A stretch of 64,000 nucleotides of DNA from an uncultured Clostridia bacterium (GTDB lineage Bacteria > Bacillota > Clostridia > TANB77 > CAG-508), in the NCBI GenBank assembly GCA_934157035.1, contig CAKPHG010000006.1, forward strand, positions 25,012 through 89,011, written 5' to 3'. The notes under the pieces are model-generated. The model did no database searches and was not told the DNA's origin. It saw nothing but the letters and a program-made list of their open reading frames with translations. Numbering within the stretch: position 1 is the first letter of the stretch; each line of letters starts with the position of its first letter. Positions 54,033 to 62,128 of the stretch are shown here, piece by piece. A program made the translations under genes and the position numbers.

Positions 54033-54560
54033 TTAGGCACTAACTAGTTCATAATATTCTCCGCGTTTCTTCATAAGTTCATCATGAGTTCCCATTTCTA
54101 CAATGTTTTTATCTTCTATAAACACAATTAAGTCTGCATTTTTTATAGTGTTTAATCTATGTGCTATTATAAAAGATATTTTATTATTTAGTATTTCTAA
54201 TATTAACAACATAATGGCTAATCCAATTCCTTGATCTACTCCTAATGAAGTATCTTTTGCCGATATAACATCACCATTTTTAACTTTTTCAATTGGATCC
54301 ACTTCAAAATTATGATTACTATTGTCTTTTTTTACACACACCATATCTATATGCGCCTGTAATATTATAGGTTCATTATTTTCTTTATTTCCATGTTTTT
54401 TTATTAAAACATTGTTAGTTTTATCTCTATAATATTCTAAATTATTTTCTTTAGCAAAATTTACTAAAAAATCAGCAAATCTTTTTTCTTTACCAGATTC
54501 TCTTGGTATTTGTAATATTTTATAAAATAATTCTAAAAATCTATTTGTTGTTTCAACCAT
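54033..54560 (-). pseudogene. Chimeric remnant: PepD (Xaa-His dipeptidase) N-terminus joined to an ABC transporter C-terminus
   Basis: A 175-residue frame made from two unrelated genes. Residues 1-125 match the start of the M20 aminoacyl-histidine dipeptidase ('LQIPRESGKEKRFADFL', 'LQAHIDMVCVK', 'TSLGVDQGIGLAIMLLI'). From about residue 129 the sequence is the end of an ABC exporter ATPase ('SFIIAHRLNTIKNADLIVF', 'GTHDELMKKRGEYYELV', stop). A deletion between two neighbouring genes joined them in frame near 54170-54200. Neither half can work: the peptidase lacks most of its catalytic domain, the ATPase its Walker motifs. A GAGGTG site remains upstream. Confidence 0.85.
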
Positions 54561-54608
54561 TTTTTCACCTCATACTATTCTTTCTGTTATTTCGTTATAT
54601 TATTTTTT

Positions 54609-55115
54609 CTATTTTGGTAAAAAGGCAAGTCCAATAAATGCTAAAACAATAAATAATAATCCTATAAAAAATAAAACTTTTACTGCTGGATTTTTTACAA
54701 ATCTCATTACATAACTTTTATCTGGATTCTGTGGGTTATAGAAAACATCTAATTCTGTTCCCACTGGGAAATGTTCTTTTAATGCATTGGTAGAAATATG
54801 GACATTACTATTAATTACCAAATTTTCCTCTTTAACATCATTTTCTACTTCAGTTTTTATTCTATTAAAAGATGATGACTTATTTACAACCCAACCGTAT
54901 TTAAGTCTTTGATTATATTTAGTATCGTTAACAATATACTCTATTATAGGAAAATGTACTCCATTATTATTCCATAATGTATACTTTATAACTTTCCCTT
55001 TTGTTGTTAGAGTACATTGTTCAACCATCTTTTTATCTTTGTTCTTAAATATCAATGATAAAATTACCAATATTAAGCCTATCAATATAAATATCGCAAA
55101 AAAACTTATTTTCAT
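54609..55115 (-). CDS. DUF3592-like membrane protein
   Basis: A 168-residue protein with a helix at each end (about 3-24 and 143-164) and a beta-rich extracellular part with 'GTELDVFYNPQNPDKSYV', the DUF3592 hallmark. Function unknown. It stands alone between decayed genes. Confidence 0.8.
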   Translation of the reverse strand: MKISFFAIFILIGLILVILSLIFKNKDKKMVEQCTLTTKGKVIKYTLWNNNGVHFPIIEYIVNDTKYNQRLKYGWVVNKSSSFNRIKTEVENDVKEENLVINSNVHISTNALKEHFPVGTELDVFYNPQNPDKSYVMRFVKNPAVKVLFFIGLLFIVLAFIGLAFLPK

Positions 55116-55139
55116 TTTTCTAATCTTCCTTATAACTTA

Positions 55140-55540
55140 CTATTTGTTGCTTTCTTCTAAATATCTTTTATACATTTCATTCATACTTGAAATATATTTT
55201 CTATCTTGTTTTATTCTAAATTTTCCATATACATTTTTAGCTTTTTCTATAGCTTGTTTATGTGATATTTTGCCAAAATTGCTTAATACTTTCTTATCTT
55301 TAAAAGAATACTCTTTCGTAAATAAGCTACATAGCCGTTTTGCCAGTAATGGCATAATGAAGCTTATTTTCAACTATTTTAAAGAATGTATATGTTTCTT
55401 CAGATTTTTTATTGTAATCTGCACTAGTTACAATAAAAATATCTGTAATTTTTTTGATAAGCCATTCGTTCACTCTTGTACGAATGGCCTGTCTTTGTAC
55501 ATTAAATAAACTAGCAATAGCTTTATTTGATTTTTAACAC
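55140..55540 (-). pseudogene. Decayed RhuM-family gene
   Basis: Read leftward, three separated pieces of a RhuM (virulence/phage-associated) protein can be found: 'AIASLFNVQRQAI' (N-terminal winged helix) near 55520-55480; 'ITDIFIVTSADY' with 'TYTFFKIVENKLHYAITGKTA' near 55445-55335, ended by an in-frame stop TAG; and, in another frame, 'VLSNFGKISHKQAIEKAKN' to the end at 55140. Two internal deletions and a frameshift separate them. The 77-residue open frame at 55140-55373 (TTG start) is the last piece only. RhuM genes are typical of mobile elements. Confidence 0.75.
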
Positions 55541-55707
55541 ACAAACACACTCCACGTGACTTATATTATGGTTATGACTAGTAAAATTTTAAAATGTATA
55601 TTGTGCATGTCTATCATATATACTGCATTCTTTCAATATAAACTAAGTGTAATAACTATATCATTTTCATTCTGTCATAACATTTATATTACAGCATTTT
55701 TCTTATT

Positions 55708-56571
55708 TTAATAATTTTCTTCCTTTAAAACTCCCAAGCCTAAATAAAATTTCTCATTCAATAATAATTGTTCTTTTATTTTCTTTTGCAATGTTGTATT
55801 TTCAGATAATTCTTTATAATCACTACACTGGTTTACTCCATATACAAAATTCATAATATCATTAATACAATCTTCTCCATCCCTAATATCAAATAAATTG
55901 TGAAAAAGGAAAATATTCGAATTTTTTTCAACTATATTATAAATTTGATTACTTAATAACCATGAATTACAGATATATTTAATTTTATCTAAACCATATA
56001 TTTGTTTTATTTTATTTTGGGATTCTTTTATTGAATCCTTTACTTCGATTAAATCTAATTTTTTGCCTTTTGGTATATGAATTTTTATTATAGAAATATT
56101 TTTTTCTGTACTCTCATATTCATATTGTAATCTTCCTATTTCTATAATTCTAACTCTAATAAAATATACTGCCCATAACATTTGTGATATTCTTACTCCA
56201 TCATAATTTCTATATATTAAGTCACTCTCAAAACATTCTTTTACCCTATTTTTATGAATATTAACTTGATTTATATCTAATCTGTATTTATCAATATTAT
56301 TTCTATGTAATTCATAACCTAGTATTATCATTAAATTTGTTACAAATGGATTTACATTATTTCCGAATAATTCATTAATATCTTTTACCTTCCATAATTC
56401 TTTTATTTTAATAAAATCATCACAATATAAAGTATTATATACATCATTAAATAACTTTCCATAATATTCACTTTGATTTATCTTTTCAGCACACCTATAA
56501 CATTTTTCTTTATATGATTTTTCTATATTATAAAATTCAAATGCTTCATTAATTTTCTTTTTACTAATCAT
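55708..56571 (-). CDS. Acyltransferase-like protein with GNAT_C-type domain
   Basis: A 287-residue protein. The second half carries 'YFIRVRIIEIGRLQYEYE', 'IKIHIPKGKKLDLIEVKDS', and 'ICNSWLLSNQIYNIVEKNSN', the pattern of the GNAT_C domain seen in proteins annotated as acyltransferases. The N-terminal part ('FYNIEKSYKEKCYRCAEKIN') is helical. ATG at 56571 (TAGGTG six bases upstream) is preferred over GTG 56580. Between the RhuM remnant and the recombinase; likely cargo or flank of a mobile element. Confidence 0.7.
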   Translation of the reverse strand: MISKKKINEAFEFYNIEKSYKEKCYRCAEKINQSEYYGKLFNDVYNTLYCDDFIKIKELWKVKDINELFGNNVNPFVTNLMIILGYELHRNNIDKYRLDINQVNIHKNRVKECFESDLIYRNYDGVRISQMLWAVYFIRVRIIEIGRLQYEYESTEKNISIIKIHIPKGKKLDLIEVKDSIKESQNKIKQIYGLDKIKYICNSWLLSNQIYNIVEKNSNIFLFHNLFDIRDGEDCINDIMNFVYGVNQCSDYKELSENTTLQKKIKEQLLLNEKFYLGLGVLKEENY

Positions 56572-56625
56572 CCTTATCACCTACTTAATAAAAAATATTT
56601 ATTTTTTCATTTTATTAATTTAATA

Positions 56626-58365
56626 TCATTTTTTTAGATTCTCTTCGATATAATGCTGCGACACATTCAACATGGCTGGTTGGTCGCTTAGGGACATAGA
56701 TGAGTTACCTTGATTGCTACTTAGGAACATAGATTGTGAATTTGAATCTCCTCTACAAATAAATTTTATTGTATAAGGATCATACGTTCCATCTTCCTTT
56801 TCTTCTCCTATAATAATTTTTTCAATTAAACATTCAAATACTTCCCTATCAAACTCTTCTAATATAGTTCTATTAGCAAATATGTTTTTAAACTTTTCTA
56901 ATCTAAGATTAATAGCTTCTTCATTTTGAATTTCGTCTTCTATTTCAGCTCTTTGTTTTTGTTTTTTCTCTAATGATTTTGCTATTTTTATCCTTTTTGC
57001 TTCAAATTGGTCATTAGTAATAGTTTCTTCTAATTTCATATCTACTAAATTATTCATTTTATAATTTAGTTTTTCAATTTCTTTATCTATCTTTTCTAAA
57101 ATACCATCTTTACCAATTTCGTTTAGAGTAGTTTCCATATTGCTAATAAAAGCTTCAATTATTTCACTATTATTGTTTACTAATAACTTATATGCTTCTA
57201 AAAAACATTTTTCTAAAATTTCCTCAGGTATTCCTTTACTTTTAGGGCATAAATCTTTTCCTTTTTTTACAAGATTAGTACATTGCCATACTCTTTTAGA
57301 ATTATGAGTTCCAGAGTTCCAATTTCTCCTGGTATAATACTTACCACAGCACCCACAATAAATCATACTACTAAAAGCATATTTTCTACTATATCTTTCA
57401 AAACCTTTTCCGTGTCCTAACCTTCTATTTTCAGCTCTTTTTTCTAATATTTCGTGTGCTTTATTATAAGTTTCTACACTTACTATTGGCTCGTGATGAT
57501 TTTCAATATAATACATATCTTCTTCGCCATAATTTTTTACTCTTTTATGAGAAATAGCGTCAATGGTAAATGTTTTTCCCATTAGCACATCTCCCTTGTA
57601 TTTTTCATTTCTTATTATCCCTCTAATAGAAGATTCTTGAAATTTATTCCCCTTTATAGGTTTTTTACCTAATTCATTTAGCTCTCTTGCAATTACAGTA
57701 GAGCCTGCTCCTTGAATATATCTATCAAAGATATATCTTACAACTTCTGCTTCTTCCTCAACGATTTCTAGTGTATTAGTTTCATAATTAGCTTTATAAC
57801 CTAGACATCTGTTGAAGCCTACAAGTTCTCCCCTTTCTCTTTTCATTTTAATGCCAAGCTTAACGTGTTCTGAAATGTTTTCACTTTCCTGTTGAGCAAC
57901 TGAACTTAATATGGTTAATAGTAACTCTCCTGACATTTCTAGAGTATTAATGTTTTCTTCTTCAAACAAAACAGCTATATTCTTTTCTTTTAACATTCTA
58001 ACGTACTTTAATGTATCTAATGTGTTTCTTGCAAATCTTGATATTGATTTAGTTATAATTAAGTCAATTTTTCCATTTAGTGCGTCATTAATCATTCTCA
58101 TAAAATCTGTTCTTTTATAATCAAGAGTTCCTGATATGGCTTCATCTGCATATATATCTACGAATACCCACTCTGGTCTTCTTGTTATAAGTTCTTGATA
58201 ATACTTTAATTGAGAATTATAACTATTTTTTTGTTCCTCTGAATCTGTACTTACTCTACAATAAGGTGCTACTCTTAGCCTTTCTGTTATTCTTGCTCCA
58301 GTTACTCTGTCAATACGTCCTTCAATTTTTTGAATTTTCTTGACTTCCATTGTCTTAACTTCCAT
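56626..58365 (-). CDS. Large serine recombinase
   Basis: A 579-residue site-specific recombinase of the TndX/phiC31 class. Resolvase domain with catalytic Ser39 in 'YCRVSTDSEEQ' and 'SISRFARNTLDTL'; recombinase domain with 'GYKANYETN' and 'YKGDVLMGKTFTIDAI'; zinc ribbon 'IYCGCCGKYYTRRNW...CTNL' (about 350-385); and a coiled coil (430-510). AAGGAGG precedes the ATG. Proteins of this type move integrative elements and often sit at one end of them. Attachment sites were not identified. Confidence 0.93.
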   Translation of the reverse strand: MEVKTMEVKKIQKIEGRIDRVTGARITERLRVAPYCRVSTDSEEQKNSYNSQLKYYQELITRRPEWVFVDIYADEAISGTLDYKRTDFMRMINDALNGKIDLIITKSISRFARNTLDTLKYVRMLKEKNIAVLFEEENINTLEMSGELLLTILSSVAQQESENISEHVKLGIKMKRERGELVGFNRCLGYKANYETNTLEIVEEEAEVVRYIFDRYIQGAGSTVIARELNELGKKPIKGNKFQESSIRGIIRNEKYKGDVLMGKTFTIDAISHKRVKNYGEEDMYYIENHHEPIVSVETYNKAHEILEKRAENRRLGHGKGFERYSRKYAFSSMIYCGCCGKYYTRRNWNSGTHNSKRVWQCTNLVKKGKDLCPKSKGIPEEILEKCFLEAYKLLVNNNSEIIEAFISNMETTLNEIGKDGILEKIDKEIEKLNYKMNNLVDMKLEETITNDQFEAKRIKIAKSLEKKQKQRAEIEDEIQNEEAINLRLEKFKNIFANRTILEEFDREVFECLIEKIIIGEEKEDGTYDPYTIKFICRGDSNSQSMFLSSNQGNSSMSLSDQPAMLNVSQHYIEENLKK

Positions 58366-58452
58366 TTATTCCTCCTTACTAGCAGAGTAATAAAGGGAAA
58401 TCGTTAATCAAATTAAATCTATTATACACTATTTTTGAAAAAAATGATAGAT

Positions 58453-58626
58453 TTAAAAAAGATTATACGATTTTTTTATTCGTTCTTTGATTTCCCTATA
58501 TTCTCTATCATCAATTTCTTTTTCTTTATATAGTGCATTAAGTAAAGCAATCTCTACGCTTCCTTTAAAATATTTATTGTTCTTTAGTTCTTCCGAATTT
58601 ATTATTTTGTTTAACTTAAATTGCAT
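58453..58626 (-). CDS. Small SHOCT-like protein upstream of the recombinase
   Basis: A 57-residue protein ending with 'LYKEKEIDDREYREIKERIK', the helical pattern of SHOCT-type short domains. GGAGGT lies before the ATG at 58626. Small proteins of this type commonly precede large serine recombinases in clostridial elements. The function is unknown; it might help the recombinase or act as a small DNA- or protein-binding factor. Confidence 0.6.
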   Translation of the reverse strand: MQFKLNKIINSEELKNNKYFKGSVEIALLNALYKEKEIDDREYREIKERIKKSYNLF

Positions 58627-58750
58627 TTTATACCTCCAAATAATTTGGAGTTTTTAAGGTTTTTATTGGTTAAACATACTTTAACACAATATTTAATTAA
58701 AGTATACTGCAGGATTTTGCAAACTTTTTGCAAAAAGTTATGTAAATAAA

Positions 58751-58774
58751 AAAGAATAGTTTAAACTACTCTTT
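58751..58774 (-). terminator. Terminator of the two small genes at 58.8-59.4 kb
   Basis: A 24-base palindrome (AAAGAATAGTTT with AAACTACTCTTT, one wobble) is followed on the - strand by a T-rich stretch. Confidence 0.6.
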
Positions 58775-58779
58775 AAGAA

Positions 58780-59103
58780 TTAATTTTTCTTCAATTTTAT
58801 AGATTTAACTTTTTTAAATTTAATTATTTTTGGATTCAATTCTACTGATTTTAAGTTTTCATACATTGAAAAATGTTCATATAGACCTTTATGTAAAAAT
58901 TCGTGTATACTGACTGGAACTTCTTTTACTCTTGTAAATATATAATATATTTCATACTCATATATTAAATCTTCTAATTCTAAGTTCGTCCACTCTTTAA
59001 GTGGCAAATTTTTAAGTATTGATATTTTTCTTAATTTTTCAATAGATAGCCTTTCATATTTTGTCATTGTATCAATTGTTTCTTTTTTGGCGTGATATTT
59101 CAT
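58780..59103 (-). CDS. Hypothetical protein, second of a coupled pair
   Basis: A 107-residue basic protein with a helical N-terminus (KYERLSIEKLRKISILKNLP) that resembles a SAP-like or helix-extended module, and a Lys-rich end. Its ATG overlaps the stop codon of the 84-residue gene (ATGA), a sign of translational coupling. Not recognised. Confidence 0.65.
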   Translation of the reverse strand: MKYHAKKETIDTMTKYERLSIEKLRKISILKNLPLKEWTNLELEDLIYEYEIYYIFTRVKEVPVSIHEFLHKGLYEHFSMYENLKSVELNPKIIKFKKVKSIKLKKN

Positions 59104-59354
59104 TCTTTTATTAACTCCTTAAAATCATAATACAAATAAGGTTCTAATCCACATTTATTCATAATCTTTTCCCATCTTTCTAAACTACCATATTCGTTTA
59201 TAATTTCATCTGAAAATTTTATGAAATATAATAGTTTTCTAACGTCTTCTTCCGAGAGATTATATTGTGGTTCTCCAAACATTCTTTGAAATTCTTCATT
59301 CATTTTTTTATCAAAATAATTTTTTACCTTAACTTTTAATTCTTTAGCACTCAT
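59100..59354 (-). CDS. Hypothetical protein, first of a coupled pair
   Basis: An 84-residue acidic helical protein (FDKKMNEEFQRMFGEPQYNL, then 'SEEDVRKLLYFIKFSDEII'). The sizes and opposite charges of this and its coupled partner recall toxin-antitoxin pairs, but no known family matches. Weak ribosome site. Confidence 0.6.
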   Translation of the reverse strand: MSAKELKVKVKNYFDKKMNEEFQRMFGEPQYNLSEEDVRKLLYFIKFSDEIINEYGSLERWEKIMNKCGLEPYLYYDFKELIKE

Positions 59355-59412
59355 TATAATACTTGTACTCCTATTTGTAGTATATTAGTATTGAAAAAAA
59401 TACAAATATATT

Positions 59413-60087
59413 TCAATTTGTATCTTTTATCCTAAAATGTCCTGAAATATTTTCGTATTGATTATATAATTCTAAAATATCTTCTTCTCTTAATGGTTGT
59501 CCCCCATTATGTATTAAATATGGTATTCCCTTTTTATTTCTCTTATCTGAAATTATACCTATATGGCTAGTTCCAAAAATAACTATATCTCCTGGTTGCC
59601 ATTCTTCAATTTTACTTAAATCAGTTGTTAAGCTAATTTGATTTCTTTCAAAATATACTTTTAAATTTGGTACTCTTCTAAAATCAATATTAGGATCTGG
59701 CTTTCCTTCAACTCTTGGATATTTGTCTGTATTACTCTTAATATCTTCATCTACCATATCTTTTAAAGAATATCCTGCATTTTTCATAGCTCTCCATATT
59801 ACATCTGTGCATACTCCTTCGCTTTTTGGTGGATAACCTCCTGAATAATATGCACTTTTATATGTAGGTTTATTTTCTGCTTCAATTCTTGCTCCTTGCA
59901 ATATATCTGTATAATCATCAATACCGTCATTATCATAATCTGTTTTACTTATTATTGTCTCAATACCAAAATTTTTTGCAGAATATACTTTTTTATATTT
60001 TTGAAAAATCAATATTCCACTAAATGCAATGACTAATATTATAAAGATTATTACAATTGCAATAAATATCCTCTTTAACACTTTCAT
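59413..60087 (-). CDS. DUF1287 membrane-anchored protein (NlpC/P60-like fold)
   Basis: A 224-residue protein with an N-terminal membrane helix (8-29) and an outside domain. 'YYSGGYPPKSEGVCTDVIWRA' region holds the candidate nucleophile Cys, 'GTSHIGIISDKRNKKGIPYLIH' region the His residues of a Cys-His hydrolase, and 'DIVIFG' the preceding strand. DUF1287 proteins are predicted cell-wall hydrolases. Starts two bases after the mini alpha-CTD gene's end. Confidence 0.83.
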   Translation of the reverse strand: MKVLKRIFIAIVIIFIILVIAFSGILIFQKYKKVYSAKNFGIETIISKTDYDNDGIDDYTDILQGARIEAENKPTYKSAYYSGGYPPKSEGVCTDVIWRAMKNAGYSLKDMVDEDIKSNTDKYPRVEGKPDPNIDFRRVPNLKVYFERNQISLTTDLSKIEEWQPGDIVIFGTSHIGIISDKRNKKGIPYLIHNGGQPLREEDILELYNQYENISGHFRIKDTN

Positions 60088-60088
60088 A

Positions 60089-60298
60089 TCAATAATTTCC
60101 TTTTAAATCTAATCCCTCTAACTGAAGTTTAACTTCAATTTCAGATATTTGATAACCTAATAGACCTATGTCTTTTAATTTTGTTTTACTTTGATTTGCT
60201 AATTGTTTTACTTGAATTATTTTTTTCTTTTTTAATACTTCAACTATATCTGCATTTAATTTAAGTACATCTATATTATCTTCTAATATTGCTAGCAT
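60089..60298 (-). CDS. Mini protein resembling the RNA polymerase alpha C-terminal domain
   Basis: A 69-residue protein. 'IDVLKLNADIVEVLKKKKII', 'QVKQLANQSKTKLKDIG' and 'LGYQISEIEVKLQLEGLDL' follow the helix-hairpin-helix pattern of alpha-CTD (rpoA), which binds UP-element DNA and activators. The complete alpha subunit is absent. ATG at 60298 (GAGGAG upstream) preferred over GTG 60307. It may act as a stand-alone DNA-binding or decoy domain; this is inference. Confidence 0.6.
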   Translation of the reverse strand: MLAILEDNIDVLKLNADIVEVLKKKKIIQVKQLANQSKTKLKDIGLLGYQISEIEVKLQLEGLDLKGNY

Positions 60299-60363
60299 TA
60301 CAACCACTCCTCATAATATTATACAATATATTTCCAGATTCTTCAAGGAAAGATTAAAAAAGT

Positions 60364-60395
60364 TGAAAAAGATTAGATTTCTCTAACCTTTTTCA
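60364..60395 (-). terminator. Terminator of the XRE regulator gene
   Basis: A 13-position stem (60364-60376 with 60383-60395, one mismatch) and a 6-base loop right after the stop codon. Confidence 0.6.
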
Positions 60396-60402
60396 TTTAT
60401 TA

Positions 60403-61965
60403 CTATTCATTAATACTATTAAATTCTTCTTGCAAACTTTTAATTTCACTTTTCTTTTCTTCCAATTCCAATTTTTGCTCTTCAAGAGTAGATTCTTGAT
60501 CTTCTAGTTTATTTTCTAATTCTAATATCTTGTTTTCTAATCTTGTGTTTTCATTATTTAAGTTTTCAATCTCACTATCTCTTGATCTCTCATATTGTAT
60601 TTGCTTGTTTTGTTTCATTTTTTCAATATTTTCTTTTGAAGTATAGACTGTTATAAGGTTATCATAATTATAACTTTTTATTTCTTTATTATTAATATCT
60701 TTAATAATATCACGAATCATATTCATAAAGTCTATATCATCTGTATAAGAAAAAACATATATAATATCATTTTCATTTTCTAAAGATGTCTTATAGCGTT
60801 TTGAATGTTTTACAACTATTTTTACATCACTTAAATCACTTTCAATATATTCGATATTTCTATCCCAACCACCAATTGATAAGTTATCTGTCATTTGAAT
60901 ATTATATTCATCTTCAGCTTCGATATTATCTTCTTCTACAACATTAAATGAAGTTGCTCCAATAAATATCATTCCGATACTTAATCCTGCTAATACTAAC
61001 GAACTTATTAGCAAAATTGCAATTCGTGTTTTATGGTTTTTCTTACTTACAATAAAGTTATATATTATTTGTAATATCACAAAATTAATTATCAATGCAG
61101 AAATTATTCCTAATAGACTACCAAAGAAAACTAGACCTGTTTTTACAAATAAAAAGCTTAATACTAACAATGCTACTAATCCTACAAAAGAAAATGCAAA
61201 TCCAATTCCAAAGAATATTGCCATAATCTTAATGCACAATAAAACAACTTTTATAATTCCTGTTAGAAATTTAGATTGTGAATGTTCTGGATCTCTTATA
61301 ATAATCTTTTCTTTCCTTTTTTCTAATACTATTTTTTTACTATCTTCACTCTCTAATTTTACAGAATGAGAATCTTCTATCTTTTCATCACTTTCTTTTA
61401 TATCATCTTCTCTTACTATCTCATAATAATCTAAATATCTTACTTTGAAAATATGTAATAAAACAGTAATACCAATAATAAAAGCTAAAATCATATAAAT
61501 TGAAGCAAAAATACTTCTAATAGTATAATACACATTATTTGGTAATCTACCTATTAATCCTCCTAAAATTTCAGATCCTATTATTCCTATTACAGCAAAT
61601 ATACAAACTAGAAAGATTGCAATTATTACTTGTTCCATAAAACATTTCATTTTTTGTTTAAATTTCATACTACTTAGCATATCAACTGTTTTTGTAATAA
61701 ATTCAAAGAAATCATCTATATATTTATTAATGTTAATTTTGGACTGATTTGTTTCACTAACCTCCTTGACATTTTCATTCATAAGCTCATCAATATTGTA
61801 ATTATACAGCTTACATATTAATAGGACTTTATCCATTTCTGGATAACTTTGACCAGATTCCCATTTTGAAACAGCTTGTCTTGATACTCCTAATTGTTCT
61901 GCAAGTTGTTCTTGTGATAAGTTATTCTCTTTTCTAATAAATTTAATATTATCTGATAACTTCAT
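60403..61965 (-). CDS. XRE-family regulator with membrane domain and coiled coil
   Basis: A 520-residue protein. Residues 1-60 form an HTH_3 domain ('IRKENNLSQEQLAEQLGVSR', 'QAVSKWESGQSYPEMDKVL'). Membrane helices appear in pairs (about 115-140, 155-175, 240-300 and 310-345), a soluble part follows, and the C-terminus (about 470-520) is a Glu/Leu-rich coiled coil. Such membrane-bound XRE proteins sense envelope state or ligands. Direct repeats next to its promoter fit self-regulation. AGGAGG lies before the ATG. Confidence 0.83.
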   Translation of the reverse strand: MKLSDNIKFIRKENNLSQEQLAEQLGVSRQAVSKWESGQSYPEMDKVLLICKLYNYNIDELMNENVKEVSETNQSKININKYIDDFFEFITKTVDMLSSMKFKQKMKCFMEQVIIAIFLVCIFAVIGIIGSEILGGLIGRLPNNVYYTIRSIFASIYMILAFIIGITVLLHIFKVRYLDYYEIVREDDIKESDEKIEDSHSVKLESEDSKKIVLEKRKEKIIIRDPEHSQSKFLTGIIKVVLLCIKIMAIFFGIGFAFSFVGLVALLVLSFLFVKTGLVFFGSLLGIISALIINFVILQIIYNFIVSKKNHKTRIAILLISSLVLAGLSIGMIFIGATSFNVVEEDNIEAEDEYNIQMTDNLSIGGWDRNIEYIESDLSDVKIVVKHSKRYKTSLENENDIIYVFSYTDDIDFMNMIRDIIKDINNKEIKSYNYDNLITVYTSKENIEKMKQNKQIQYERSRDSEIENLNNENTRLENKILELENKLEDQESTLEEQKLELEEKKSEIKSLQEEFNSINE

Positions 61966-62021
61966 CTCAAATTCCTCCTTTCTTGCTTCAAATTATATCT
62001 ATTCTACTGGTTGCATACTAC

Positions 62022-62055
62022 CAATTTTCGGTTGTTTTTTGTCAATTTTCGGTTG
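62022..62055 (-). promoter_or_regulatory. Putative operator: two 13-bp direct repeats before the XRE gene
   Basis: CAATTTTCGGTTG occurs at 62022-62034 and 62043-62055, start to start 21 bases apart, two helical turns. It lies just downstream of the -10 box on the - strand, overlapping the expected start of transcription, and suits binding by the XRE protein. Confidence 0.6.
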
Positions 62056-62063
62056 CATTTCAT

Positions 62064-62072
62064 ATTATAACA
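62064..62072 (-). promoter_or_regulatory. Extended -10 of the XRE gene promoter
   Basis: On the - strand TGTTATAAT (hexamer 62069-62064). The two direct repeats follow immediately downstream. Confidence 0.55.
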
Positions 62073-62083
62073 CATTTTTAAGC

Positions 62084-62112
62084 TCAAAAAAAGGTTAGCA
62101 TACACTAACCTT
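62084..62112 (-). terminator. Terminator of the serpin-like protein gene
   Basis: AAGGTTAG (62091-62098) pairs with CTAACCTT (62105-62112); a T run follows on the - strand. Confidence 0.7.
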
Positions 62113-62128
62113 CCTTCTAATTTATATA

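Noticed and set aside
55140..55373. Independent 77-residue protein starting at TTG
   Set aside because: Its C-terminal part is the end of a decayed RhuM gene, and its first residues are that gene read in the wrong frame.
56600..59400. Defined ends of an integrative element around the recombinase
   Set aside because: No convincing direct repeats marking attL and attR were found by eye and no transfer genes are present.
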